64,000 bases of DNA from Adiantum capillus-veneris (Eukaryota > Streptophyta > Polypodiopsida > Polypodiales > Pteridaceae): positions 52,382,774 to 52,446,773 of the forward strand of contig CM043942.1 in NCBI GenBank assembly GCA_014529385.2, in the 5' to 3' direction. How positions within the stretch are numbered: the stretch's first letter is position 1; every line of letters begins with the position of its first letter. The translations under genes were made by a program, and so were the position numbers. Below, piece by piece: positions 24,190 through 36,310 of the stretch. A model generated the notes under the pieces. The model searched no databases, was not told the DNA's origin, and was given only the letters and a program-made list of their open reading frames with translations.

Positions 24190-27100
24190 CAATGGAAAGC
24201 CAACGCCAATGTCTGGGTATCCTCTTTTCTTTGGAGAGCCTGGAGAGGATGCAGAATTTATTTTAGCGAATTTCAAGATGTCTTGCCGTATCAAGAGGAT
24301 AATAACTGATCAAGAACGTGTAGAAATGTTTGAGGTGGTCCTTAGGAAAGATGCTAGCACTTGGTTTGACTCTTTGCCTGAGGAAGTTAAGGGAATTACA
24401 ATGAAGTTTTGAATCATTTCAGAATACTTCTTTGATCCCCAAAACACTCAAAATTATGGTAAGACATTGTTTTCTCATAAGCAAAAAGACTTAGATGACT
24501 ACTACTTGTACAGCAAGAGTTTCTACGTCTTTGGGCTCTATGGATACGAAATGTTCCTAACCTTGGTGATGGTGCAGAATTTCTAAAGAAGAAGAGGTTC
24601 ATAGCCGGACTTTCCTAACCTTAAGGTAAAAGTTGAGTCGGGTGCACCTGCTACCTTTGATGCAACTGAAACTAGGGCTGCTAAGAAGTATAGGAAACTC
24701 AAGTGCTTAAGGGAGAGGTTCCAATAGAAGGTCTTAGACCAAAGGTAAGTCACAAGCATCAACATCGAGGGAGCTTCCTGAGGTAACGACGGAAGTAATT
24801 GAGAAGTTAAACAATCTTTAAGCAGCCTGTCAATTCACCTTGCACAAGCTGTAGGTCCAAAGGGACAAGCAAGAAGTCTGAAGGCTCAAGATCCACGACT
24901 TAGGAGAGTCTTGCAATGTTGGAATTGCGGAGAGTCTGGACATGGGATGTTAATTGTCCTTGGCCCGTGGGGAGCCAGGGAGACCTAACTTAAATTACCC
25001 AGTGATGAAAGCAGGTGAAGGAACTGTGTCAACAACCAAGGCTTCTACAAAGACAAATGGACCAAGACCACCTCCACAGGGGTAGAAGGAGTTCCACCTT
25101 TGCCAGATCCAAATGTGCATGTGGTAGAGGTGAACAAACTCAAATGAGGTTGACATGTAAGCAAATGGCATTAAGCGTGGCCGAGGAAAAGGTAAAGAGA
25201 AGAGGGTGTCCCATCACAGAGTGACCATGGACAAGGCAAGAAGGCAAAGGAGAACAAGGAAGCTAAGAGGACTCAACGTCGTATCAATCTCCAAGACTTC
25301 CCTCTTGGGACATGGTATGGCTCCATACAACCTGTTGGAAGACATGCGAGGTTAGGGTCCTCATATCTCATGGCCTCAGTTTCTTGCATTATGCCCACAA
25401 GTTAGGAGGGATTTAACAAAGGCAGTTAGCACTAGGAGAAAGGTAAAAGAGAGTTTTCCTGTTGTAAAAATTGCACATGCTGAAATGAACGAGGATATTA
25501 CACCTGTGCTAGATTGTTACATAAAAGAAAATTGGTTAGGAAAGGTCTAGTGGATGGGGGTGCACAATTTGCATCATGACAGAGGGAATGCTAAGGACTA
25601 GGCATGCACATCCATGAGACACCTGAAATCAAAGTGAAAATGGCAAACAATAGCAAGGCTAGGTGCATAGGCATTTGTAAAAACGTTTTTGGGAGGCCTT
25701 TGGCATTAAGAAGGCAGTGGATTTCTATGTCATGTCTACCAAGGGAAATGGTTACCCAATTATCCTAGGAAGACCATGGCTAATGAAAATGCGAGCTTTG
25801 CAGGTTGGAGAGGTGGGAAAGCTAATTTGTAGGAATGACAATCACAAGAAGGTTTTTCTTTGACATGAAGGAGCAACGCCAGAGAGGAGCTCCATGAAGA
25901 ATCATCTCAAAGTGAGACGAAGAAGGTTGGACCGATAGCACTTCAGAAGAAGAAGTAGCGGCAGCATTACTGAAGAGGAGTCCTCCATTGAAGTCATGGG
26001 GGTAAGGTTTAAGCCAAACACCCAGGAGACCTCTTCTCGAGGTTTTGGGAAGAGGTAGGTTCCCAAGAGAACCAAAAGGTGGAAGATGAAGGAATGTTAG
26101 AAGGTATGTTGTCTACAACACTTACAAAGGATGAAAGAGAGGAGTTCAAATGTGTGCTAAGGAAAATTCCGAGGCTTTTTGCTAAAGACTACACCGAGGT
26201 GCGTGGAGTAGATGTTGTTCAACACAAGATTGAGTTGAAGCCAGAGGCCACACCTAAGCTCAGAAGCTACGAAGGCTAGGAGTTATAAAGGAACAGGCTT
26301 ACTCAAGGAGGTAAGGAAAGCTTCTAGCAGCAGGGTTCATTTATCCAGTGGAGAATTCAGAGTGGGTCTCTCCTGTTGTTGTCACTCTAAGAAAAATGGC
26401 AAGTGGAGGGTGTGTGTGGATTACCGTCCCTCAATGAGGCAACAAAAAGAGATCACTTTCCCCTCCCATTCCAGGATGAGATACTAAATGAGGTAGCTGG
26501 TCATGAGAAGTACACCGTGTGCGATGATTACTCAGGTTACTTTCAAATAGGGATTGCATTGGGGATCAATTGAAAACCCTTATCACTCCTTGGGGTTGTT
26601 ATGCTTTTAGAGTCATGCCATTTGGTCTGACAAATGCTCCTGCAACATTCCAACGTTTCATGAACATGGTGTTTCAAGCATTCTTTGAAAGTCAATTAGG
26701 GTGTTCATTGATGATTTCTGCAATGATAGCTCAAAATCATTGCATCTACAAGGGTAGAAGAAGGTTTAAAGAAGCTCTACGACATGGGAGTTCAACTCAA
26801 CCCCGACAAGTGCCACATAGGTGAGGATGAAGTGATCTTGCTCGGTCACAAGGTTTCCTATAAAGGCATTGAGGTGGATCCTTCAAGGCAAAGGCTCTTA
26901 TTGAGCTCCCATCACGGAAGAGTCTTAAGGAGGTCATCTCTTTCATTCAGAAGGTGAAGTATATGTCACGCTTCATTCACTTAGCCTCGGAGTTGCTTTC
27001 CTTTTGCAAAAGTTGACACAACAAGTAGAATTTGCATGGTCTGATGAGCTTGAAGAGTATTTTTGTAACATTAAAGTCATTTTGTCAGAGCTACCAACAC

Positions 27101-29310
27101 TCATGCCTCCTTGTTGGGAGTACAAATTCTTTGTTAGCATAGTGTTGGAAGGAGGAACAATTGGTGTTGGGTTGCTACAACAAGATCCCCACAGTACAAG
27201 GATTGCGACCCATCTACTTTGCTAGTAGGGTCATGAATGCTTTGGAGAGAGACTTACACATAAGCAGAACTCATGATGCTTTCTCTCATGTTTGCGGTGA
27301 GAAAGTTAAGATCCTACCTACTACCAAAACCTTTTGTAATTCTCACTGCAGAAATTTTTTTCCTTGGGTGTCATCTCAAATGAATCTTAGTACTAGGATC
27401 TCAAGTGGATTATGGAGTTGCAAGAGTTTCAATACTCTTTCAAGGTAGAAGATAGTGTGCGTGCACATTTGGCAGGGATTCTCACTTATAGGGTGCATGA
27501 AAAGGAGAGATTAAGGCGCTGAAGTAAAGACCCTACCATTGCCACCACCAAAAGTATTCCTAATGCTTTTACCTTGTTCTTTGATGGAGCTTTTTGTCGA
27601 GCCACAGGAAAAGCAGGGGGAGGGCTAGTGTTGCTCAACCCAAGTGGAGAGGTGGTCATGGAAGAGAAGTTCAATCTACCAGTTCAGCTAGAACAATGAA
27701 GCAGAATATGACACACTACTTCATGGTTTAAAAATATGCATTGGCCATGGTATACAACGTCTCATGGTAAAAGGGGATGCACTTCTCATTGTGAAGCAGA
27801 TTTTAGGCATTTGGGGCATGCAAAAATGAAAGACTAAGGGCTAAAGTTCATACCATCCGTAGGCTTTTTAATCAATTTGAGAGGTGCAATTATATCATAT
27901 TCCTAGGATACAAAATGAAAGATGCTGATTTACTCGCACAACAAGTTGTTACATGTGTTGAGAAAGAAGTGCAGGTCATCATGGTGGCAGCAACTGTCAA
28001 GCAACCGAGATACCAGGGATTGGAGTCATTGACTCCCATTTTAGCTACATTTTGGAGGGCGAGTTTCCACAAGAACTTCACGAAGGCTCAGAAGAGAAGA
28101 CTCATGAAGAAGGCAAGCGCATATCTCTTCCTAGAAGGCCCCCTCTATCAAAGAGGGAGGATCAATAGCAAAAGAGTACCAACTATGAGGAAATTCCAGC
28201 CATTCTAAAGGTTTGCATGAAGAAGCATGTGGTGGTCATTTTGCCCAAGAATTAACTGTGAAGAAGATTTTGCTTGCGGGGTATGTTTGGCTAAGTCTGC
28301 ATGTGGATGTCCAACATTGGTGTAAAATTTGTCACAATTGTCAGGTAAATGGGAATAAAAGATGGTTTATGGCCAAGGCAAATCGTGCTTGCAAATGGAC
28401 CGTTTGAAAAGTGGGGCATTGATGCTATGGGTCCTCTGCCTAGGACAAAAAATGGTAAACTCTACATTCTAGTGGCTATAGACTATATGACTAGGTGGGT
28501 GGAAGCACAAAGTGTGGCAAAGGTAAATGAGAGACAGTGAGTAAATTCGTCTACACTCACATTTGTTGTAGATTTGGCACACCTTTGGAGATTGTTTCTG
28601 ATAATGGTCCAGGGTTTAGAAAGGGATTGCTCACAGAAGTCTGTGAAGAAACTTTGCATTTCTACATTGTCACAGTACACCCTACTATCCCCAATCAAAT
28701 GGTTTGGTAGAAAAAGCTAATGGTGTCATTGCAGGCATCATTAGAAAGATGGTGAAAAACAAGACAAAGTTGTGGGATGACTTCTTGGATGGTGCCTTGT
28801 GGGCGTATCGAACACATATAGGGAAGCCACGGAGTTCACACCATTTCACTTGGTCTATGGTCAAGAGGCTTTGCAGCCTATCGAGCTCAACATTCCAACA
28901 ATGCGACTTCATGGCAAAGGAGCACAAGATGATCAAGAGGTATGGATGGATCGACTTCTTACGTTAGTGAGAGCTTGAGTGGAAAAGAGAAGCAGCATAT
29001 GAGTGCTACAAGGAAAGCCACACAAGCGAAAAGAAACGCACGACAAGAAACTGAAGGGACAAAGGCATCAAGGAAGGAGAGCTTGTGCTAAGGTATGACA
29101 ATCGACTTGACAATCGTTTTTGATGCCAATTTGAAACTAGATGCAAGGGCCATACATAGTCAAGAAGGCTTTCAATTCTAGTTACTATCAGCTTATGGAC
29201 TTGAATGGTAAAGAGCACTCCAGGAAAGTAAATGGGTATCGCTTGAAGCCCTATTTGAGTCGCCTTTCTACCAAAGGATCTACCAAAGATCTGTCAAAAG
29301 GCCACTGTCT
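24190..29310 (+). CDS. gag-pol region of element A, unit 3 (heavily broken)
   Basis: All domains can be recognised in order: gag (24.2-25.2 kb), protease (25.5-25.8 kb), reverse transcriptase (26.2-26.9 kb), the RNase H pair (27.0-27.9 kb) and integrase (28.2-29.3 kb). Small length changes occur about every 50-100 bp, while substitutions relative to unit 1 stay rare. Dozens of breaks. That pattern fits poor consensus sequence as well as, or better than, ageing. Confidence 0.82.
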
Positions 29311-29464
29311 CATGTAAGTATTGTTAATGAAGCATGAGTGTAACTCTAGCCAAAATTCTGAGGGCAACAAACATAAAAATCTCGTCAAGGACTCTGAAGC
29401 ACTCTCTTTGGAAAAGATGCTCTATGATGGTACATGAATATACCATCATCCAGGGGAGGGCTAA

Positions 29465-30435
29465 TGATAGCTGTTTTTCGGCTCTTTGTAATTGCCACAG
29501 GGTTACCTCACCCTACCAAAATCACCCAAACACTCTGGCTATCCCTACCATTTCACTGTACATAGGCGTGCGTGTGAGTCACGGGACTTTTCCCATATCT
29601 TCTTAAAAAACCCTCAATTAGCTAGTCATTGGGCTAGTTGAGCCAAAAAAATAAAAAAATAAGTATATTGGCCCATGCGTATGTAAACATTTCTTTGTAT
29701 AGGGCCTAAATAAAAGGATTTTTCATAATTATTGTTGGTATTTATATATTTCTACTATGGTGTGTTATTTATGCTATGTACATTGACTCACCATTACCAT
29801 ATTTTTTCTTATCATTTTGCATACTCTTTATTCCATATAAAAAAAATTTCATGCAAGCTTCTCTTATTTTGGTGTAACTCCCATCCCAACAAAAATCCAA
29901 AAAAACTAGTTCTATTTATGTGTATAGTTTTTTCACTATTGTGATTTTTCCTTCCTACATATATTCTCTATTACTCTCATAAATTAGACCACCAAAAATA
30001 TTCATCTTTTTATGGTAGACTTAAAATGAGAGAGATTTATTTTGACCCCTTTATAATTTTTCCACCTAATTATTTATATTTGACATGTATATATTTTTAG
30101 ACCCCTCAATATTTGATTTTCTTAGTTGTACTATTCACTTATATCATGATCTCAACAATATCTTCAATTATAGACCTAGCAAATAAGGTCAAGGGTAGGT
30201 GGCATGCATTACATGCACTATGGAGGGCTCACTCTTGGAGTATTCAAAAGAAATCATCCAAAGAAGGACCCCACAAGGACCTTGTGCAGTGTGAAAAAAA
30301 CGGTCGGTTTTGCTGAATTTTTAAAGTTCACTTGCCTCTCCGAATTTGAAAAGGTGATACAAACAAAAGTTGTAGCTCGTGGGCTGAACTTTGCCTCAAA
30401 TTTTTTTGAGTTACGAGTGTGTGAGCTATGTTTTA
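29465..30435 (+). repeat. LTR 4 of element A, cut by the assembly gap
   Basis: Starts TGATAG after the polypurine tract of unit 3 and matches the first 0.97 kb or so of LTR 2 before the N run. The rest of the LTR and the right flank of the array are not present. Confidence 0.85.
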
Positions 30436-30448
30436 NNNNNNNNNNNNN
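30436..30448. other. Assembly gap (13 N)
   Basis: A run of N joins LTR 4 of element A to the truncated 3' part of element C. Two unrelated truncated elements meet here, so the true distance and content between them are unknown. Confidence 0.99.
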
Positions 30449-30459
30449 AATTTAAGTTG

Positions 30460-31370
30460 GTAAGCCATCTCGTTGATTGGCTTCAAAATTTGAAAAGGGC
30501 CATAGAATCTTTTTTCTAGTTTAGCATAATACTTTTGATGGCCCGTAGGATTTTTGCCCTTCGTTTGCCTTCATCGAGCCTTGGGGAACTTGAGTAAGAC
30601 CCAATCGTTTTCTTTGAACGTTAATGCCCTTCTGTGCTTATCGGCAACAACTTTTGGCCTTTGTTGAGAGATGGATATAGCCTCCTTAATCTTTTGAAAA
30701 GATTCTTGTAGGTCACGGCTATACTCATCAACAGCGAAGATATTCCCATGTACCTTAAGTAGCAAGGGACTTTTAGATCTTCCCTCAATGATTTCAAAAG
30801 GTGCTTTTCCTATAGAAGTATGTACAGTATTATTGTATGCATACTTTACAAGAGGTAAATACCTTTCCCATTGTGAGCATTGATCTACTTCTGTAACATA
30901 AGTCTTTAGTAGATCAAGTATTGTAAGATTGGCTATCTCACTTTGGCCATCCGTTTGTGGGTGATAGGCCGAAGAGAAATTCAATCTTGTACCTAAACTT
31001 TCAAAGAGACCCTTCCAAAAATTACTAGTCATTCTATGATCTCTATTCGACACGATGGATGTTGGTAATCCATGGTGTTTGAAAATCTGAGATATGAAGA
31101 GAGTAGCCATTTGGTGTGCCTTAATAGTCTTTTTGATAGGAATAAAGTGTGCTTGCTTGCTAAACCTGTCAAGTATTGTCCATATCTCCGTATTCCCATG
31201 GATAGACTTGGGTAATCCAAAGATAAAATCCATGGATATACTCTCCCATGGTGAATTAGGGATTGTCAATGGTGGCTGGAGTAATCTAGGTTGCTTCCCT
31301 CTATCATACTTAGTCTTTTGGCATACTACACATTTGGAAACATACTCTTGTATGTCCACTTTCATGGTAG
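30460..31370 (-). CDS. Integrase region of element C
   Basis: Motifs: CVVCQKTKYDRG of the zinc-binding domain, SMDFIFGLPKS, then SSAYHPQTDGQSE of the catalytic core. A GPY/F-type tail follows. The HPQTDGQSE signature differs from the YPQSNGLVEK of the Tat elements in this window and places C in another Ty3 lineage. Confidence 0.87.
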
Positions 31371-31619
31371 TCCAATAGAAGTATGTCTCTACTCCTCGAG
31401 AGTAGGTTGAATACGTCTATGCCCCGCATAGGGAGGAGCATGGGATTCAAACATGACTTTCTCACGAAGGGAATGGGTAATACATAGCCTATTGCCATGG
31501 AGAAGATAACCATCCTGCAAGGTGAATGGTTCCTCTTTCTTCCCCAAAGCAAGGGCTGACATTACGTCTTTAAATTCAGGGTCAGTAGCATATTGATCTA
31601 TCATAGAAGATAGATCATT

Positions 31620-31990
31620 GTGAGAGTGCATCAGCCACTTGATTGTGCTTACGAGCAATGTGAGCAATATGAAAATTAAATTGCAAAAGAAAATTTGCCC
31701 ACCTCATTTGTTTGTCGGAAATCTTGGTCTGCGTCATGAAGTACTTGAGACTTTGATGGTTGGTTCGTAGAATAAATGGAGTCCCCAATAGATAGTGCTT
31801 CCACGTGTCTAGGGCATGAATAACAGCTAAAATCTCTTTCTCGTAGATGTGTAGGACACGTTCATTTGTGTTGAGCCTTTGGCTCTCATATGCTATGGTG
31901 TTCCCTTCTTGAAGCAAGACTGGTCCAAGGCAATCACCACAAGAATCACATTGTACCATAAATGGTTTTGAGAGATCCGGAAGCATGAGG
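31620..31990 (-). CDS. RNase H region of element C
   Basis: FMVQCDSCGDCLGPVLLQEG, then EKEILAVIHALDTWKHYLLG, then RTNHQSLKYF and the ending RKHNQVADALSQ. This is the single RNase H of non-Tat Ty3/gypsy elements; no archaeal-type second domain follows. Confidence 0.88.
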
Positions 31991-32059
31991 ATTGGTTGGG
32001 AGGTAAGCTTCTCTTTGAGCTTGTCAAAAGCATTTTGCTCCTTAGCAATCTATGAATAC

Positions 32060-32770
32060 TTAACGTTCTTTTTTGTTAAGCAATGGTCCTCCTATTTGAG
32101 ATAATTTTGCTATGAAGCGTCTATAGTATGCACACATACTTATAAAGCTTCTTAGGTCATGTAGATTCCTTGGATTATGCCATGCTTTTATTACCTCTAA
32201 CTTTGATAGATCCATTCGGATACCATCTTGAGAGATAATATGACCTAAGTATTGAATCTTTTGGAGGAAAAATTCTCTTTTCTTTTGGATGAGAAGAAGA
32301 TTATTCTTCCTTAGCGCTTGACAAATCATTGTTATGTTCCTCCAAAGACTTGGAGTAGATGATAATATCATCGAAGAACACTCCAGTGAATTTACAGTAA
32401 GGTCTAAAGATCTTCTCCAATAGACGATTGAACGTGGCTGGTGCGTTGGTCAAGCCAAAAGGCATGACTAGATATTCATAAAGACCGGATGTTGTACGAA
32501 ACGCGGTCTTTAGGATATCTTCATCCACTATCCTTATTTGATGATAGCCACTTTTAAGGTCAATCCTACTGAAGTAGGTAGAGCCTTGTAGCTTATCAAA
32601 CAAATCTTCTACCCAAGGCATGGGGAATCTATTTTTGATAGTCATATGGTTTAGTGCACGATAGTCCACACACATACGGTATGTTCCATCTTTCTTTTGC
32701 ACTAAAAGAACGGGAGAACAAAAGGGAGAGGAGCTAGGCCTCACCATACCTTTGTCTACCAATTATTGTA
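32060..32770 (-). CDS. Reverse transcriptase region of element C
   Basis: [20 protein letters not shown], then [37 protein letters not shown] and the catalytic DDI motif. The connection region [19 protein letters not shown] follows. A clear Ty3/gypsy enzyme. Confidence 0.9.
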
Positions 32771-33109
32771 CTTGCCTCATGATCTCCTCCTATTGAGCTT
32801 GAGAAACTCAATAAGGAGGTTTGTTAGGCTGTGAGCTTGCTGGGATAAGCTCAATGGGATGGTCATCATCCCCTCGTTTTGAAGGTAAGTCCATAGGGAT
32901 ATCATCATTGAACACATCTTGGAATCCTTTTAGAAAATTAGACAAGTCTAACTCTTCTTGATTCCTACCATCTACTTTTGATAAACATTAGAACCTTTTT
33001 GAGACTCTTTGACAAAAATCATGTACGCAGAAACTGAGCTCTTCATTGATTTGTCAAAAACAAGAAGATTTACAAGTGGAATAGTGCGACCGGGCTCATT
33101 AGCATCTAT

Positions 33110-34110
33110 ATACATATTCTTGTCCCTGTAAAGTGAAGTAAATTCTCCTTTCAGGAAACTTTATGTTGGCAGCCATGCGGTCGAACCATGGTGCCCCTAG
33201 GATAGCATCCTCATGTTGGAGAGGAGAGATGAAGAAGTCTTCTTTGTCGACATAGCTTTGAACATGAAGCCTCAACTTCCCAATCAAGGGAGTAACGGAG
33301 GCTTGCTATCCCTTGAAAACTGCATCAGTCATTACAGTATCTCCCATCTCGAAAGCTTGAATGCCCAACTTGGTGGCCAACTCCGTTGATATGAAGTTGT
33401 GAGTAGAGCCAGGGTCAAACAAGATGAAGGCATCATGCTCTCTTATTCTTCCACATGCATAGGAGAGAGCTGCTCCTTTGCAATGAACATCCTCTTTTGG
33501 AGCTTCGATGGCGGAAGCTCTAGGAGTCCCATCGCGAGCATTTTTTTTGGGGCAAGAACGGTAGGTATGTCCTCCCCTCTTGTATTCCCTAGGAGAATAG
33601 CCATAGCTTTCATCAAAAGAGGAGGAAGGTGAAGAAGAAGGAGAAGAGGGTGACCTCTTCCTTGCCCTTTTCTTCCTTGGTTTCCTCTCTTCTCGTTCAG
33701 AGTGGCAAGGAGACGGCCGGACTATGGTTTCAAGATTTCCTCTTGGGAGGTGTTGGCAATCGCCTAGACCGCCGTCTTCTTGGAGCCAAATCTTCATATG
33801 AACTTAGGGATTCAGTGCTTTCTCGTTCCTTGGATTCCTCCTCTGGAATGGGAGAGAGTCTTCTTTTGGGAGTCTCTTCAAGAGACCTCCTAAGCTCTCT
33901 CTCCTATTTGAAGAGGAAGGGTTATCCCATAAGCACGAAGTTGTTGAGTAACTTCGGCTTGCAAGGTAGGGTTACCCATGGCTTGCTGCAACCTAGTAAC
34001 AAGGTAGTTAACAAACATGGGGGCACCATCATTAGCACCTTCACGTGCAAAATCAAAGCTATCAATGTTCATTCTACTCTCTTGACTATGGTCGGCCATG
34101 TTAATTAAAC
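33110..34110 (-). CDS. gag (residual) and protease regions of element C
   Basis: From right to left: a gag start MADHSQESRMNIDSFDFARE, a charged Arg/Ser-rich stretch, a knuckle-like GGHTYRSCPKK, then an aspartic protease with FILFDPGSTHNFIS and a later APWFDRM motif. The gag portion is much shorter than usual, so a large part is missing. Confidence 0.75.
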
Positions 34111-34498
34111 TTATATGTTTGTTTAATGTACTTTTTGGCAATTCAAAACTTCAGTTGCTACTCCTCTTAGCCTTTGAAAATTTCGGCCCTAAGGTATCTA
34201 TACCCACGGCTGGAATTCGGTTAATTATAGAGAGTAGTGAGGTGGGTCTAATATTGCAGCATTGCCGAGGGATAGCTCCTTTCAAACTTCTTATGGCTCA
34301 ATAATGGTAAAGCCGTAGGAAAGTCTAAAGAGACTCCATTATTAAGACCAAAGCTCCCGAGGTGTGCACCATACCCCACATAGTGAGCTGCAACAAAACC
34401 GTTACTAGATCCCAGTCCCACTTACCCTAATATAATTAACAAAACCAACCATTTATAGGCTACTTAAGGACATCTCTTCTTAAGCAAGAAAAGAGAAA

Positions 34499-34516
34499 CC
34501 AAATGCTCTGATACCA
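34499..34516 (-). promoter_or_regulatory. Primer-binding site of element C (initiator Met tRNA)
   Basis: On the minus strand TGGTATCAGAGCATTTGG, the standard plant complement to the 3' end of initiator tRNA-Met, one base inside the LTR end TATTACA. Confidence 0.93.
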
Positions 34517-34517
34517 A

Positions 34518-35900
34518 TGTAATAGAAATGGCCTAATAACTTGTAGAGTAGCGGAATTAAGAGAAAGTGTTTGCTGAAATTACTTTGAGAGCATAATGGG
34601 TGAACTTCATTAATGGTAGCAACATAAACATAACAATTAATTAACTAGACATGAACAATACTTTTGCATGAGAGAGAATTAGAGAACATTACAAAAATTG
34701 AGGACCGGATTTATGTGGAGCCGGTCCCCCCTCCAATAGCATTTGTATTATAGATTCTCCCATTAAAGGAGACTTGGTACAATACAATCTTTGTGTTCTT
34801 TTTGACCTAAGTGATGCTATGAAGATGGAAAGCTTCATGCACCACTAGCATAGCATAATATTTGAAGAAAGCATTAATTGGACCAAGCCTCAGTCCCAAG
34901 ACCTCAAACACCTTCGAAGGTGGAGAGAGCTAGCAGGGAGTGAGGATAGGGAAGAGGAAGAAGAAGTAGTATACGAGAAAGAGCTATTCCCTTACTTATC
35001 ATCACTCTTCTTTAGCATAGCATAATAGGTTAGTAATGATGAAGATGAAGAAGATGGCAAGCTCAAGATTTGAAGCATGTCTCTTGGTTGGATTTCACTC
35101 CATAGCCAGAGAGGTTAAGTGTAGGCTCACTCTTCTCAAGGAGGTTAGAGAAGGAGATGGAGCTCTTGCACTTGCCAACCACATAATGAGAGTGAATGTG
35201 AGAGTGTGTGGGTTAGTATACCTTGCAAGCTAGGCCCATGCTTCCTTGGTCAATCCCCTCTTTTAGCACTCCTAGGCATTTTATTGGACCTCCTCAAGCC
35301 TGGCCAATCACAGCCTTAGTGCATATCAAGCAACAAGGGTAGTCTTGGGACAAGTGTCCCCCTTTCCACTTTGAGAGAGAGGACTTGATAAATGCAAAAG
35401 AAATTAAATAAATGTGGTAATTTATCATTGGACCCCTTTTAAGCCTGGCCAATAGGATTCAAGCACCTCATGAAGGTAACATGGGTAGGGTCTTGACATG
35501 TGTCCTTGCTGCATCTCTAGGCTTGGGCTCACCTTGAGTGTGTGAGTGTGTGTTCTCTCTCTACCCCCTAGGAAAAGCGCTCGACCCCCCTCTTGTAGGG
35601 ATATTTTTGACTTGCTTTGATCAAGCACCTTAGTCACCAAGCATGACTAAGCACTTGGACTAGGGGGTGTTCCCACAAGCATCTCAAGCAAGCATGTCCA
35701 AGCACCTTAATGAAGCACCTCAAGCAAGACAAGCATCTCGAGCTTGGGCTGGATTCCCACCTCAAGCTCAACCCTAACTTAGGTCAAGAACTTTTAACAC
35801 TAACCTTTGGAGGTCTTTAATGAAGCTAACCCTAAGGTCTTCTAAGCTCCATTGGTAGCCTTGCTCTTTGACAGACCATCTCTCATTTGAGCCCCTTTAC
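34518..35900 (-). repeat. 5' LTR of element C (outer border approximate)
   Basis: The inner end (minus strand …TATTACA) is fixed by the primer site. The outer end falls somewhere near 35.87-35.93 kb, before copia sequence starts; the missing 3' LTR prevents a firm call. At about 35620-35750 it holds many degenerate copies of CAAGCA(C/T)CT. Confidence 0.7.
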
Positions 35901-36014
35901 CATTGGCCCCTTGTTGAGATAGATCTGTAAGCACATGTCTATATTCTACCTCTTGTTTCCATTTATCTCTCCCATATTAAATGATCAGCTCATTATGAGA
36001 AAGTCTTTTTGGAA

Positions 36015-36310
36015 TAGGTAGATATTAGATTTTATGAAATATGTAAAGTACCACTTCATTCAGGATGTGCTTGAGGACAAGCATATAGAGCTTGTGAAGA
36101 TGCACATAGATGATAACCCTGTAGATCTTCTCACCAAAGGTCTAGCTACTTATGGGCGTGAGCTAGATAGGTTACTCTAACATGATTGTACATACATATA
36201 TATTTTATACCCCATACTTAAAGGCACATTGGCCTTTAAGTGGGAGGTTGTTGGGGTGGTAAAACTTAATGTGCTAGCCCTAAGTAAGTTCTCAACTAGA
36301 CGCTAACACC
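36015..36310 (+). mobile_element. Ty1/copia 3' fragment: RNase H end, polypurine tract, LTR start
   Basis: 36030-36180 encodes the end of copia RNase H (KYHFIQDVLEDKHIELVKMH, DLLTKGL) and a stop. A GTGGGAGGT polypurine tract and an LTR start TGTTGGGG at 36249 follow. Only about 60 bp of LTR remain before LINE sequence begins. An old, truncated fossil. Confidence 0.75.

Larger units (their letters stand above)
4647..30435 (+). mobile_element. Tandem array of Ty3/gypsy Tat-type LTR retrotransposon A (3 units, 4 LTRs)
   Basis: The same sequence of about 8.4 kb recurs three times head to tail. LTR starts lie at 12625, 21069 and 29465 (spacing 8444 and 8396), and the first LTR is interrupted on its left by the CACTA element. 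Neighbouring units share LTRs. The family is Ty3/gypsy, Tat lineage: protease, reverse transcriptase, RNase H, a second archaeal-type RNase H, then integrase. Unit 1 is close to whole with only a few breaks; units 2 and 3 carry many small indels, very dense in unit 3. Substitutions between units are few, so the amplification is recent or partly an assembly effect. The array stops at an N gap. Confidence 0.93.
30449..35900 (-). mobile_element. Ty3/gypsy chromovirus-like LTR retrotransposon C, 3' end lost at the gap
   Basis: Reading right to left: an LTR, a classical initiator-Met-tRNA primer site, then gag, protease, reverse transcriptase, RNase H and integrase. The integrase tail near the gap (about 30450-30570) has a GPY/F-like module (YGPFQILKP), typical of chromovirus-related elements. 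The 3' LTR is absent, so age cannot be read from LTR divergence. It is broken in roughly five to ten places. The outer LTR border is not resolved. Confidence 0.85.

Noticed and set aside
34499-34516. Sequence matching the 3' end of initiator tRNA-Met considered as a tRNA gene fragment
   Set aside because: Only the 18 bases of a primer site are present, exactly at the LTR edge; no cloverleaf around it. The same holds at 55680-55695.
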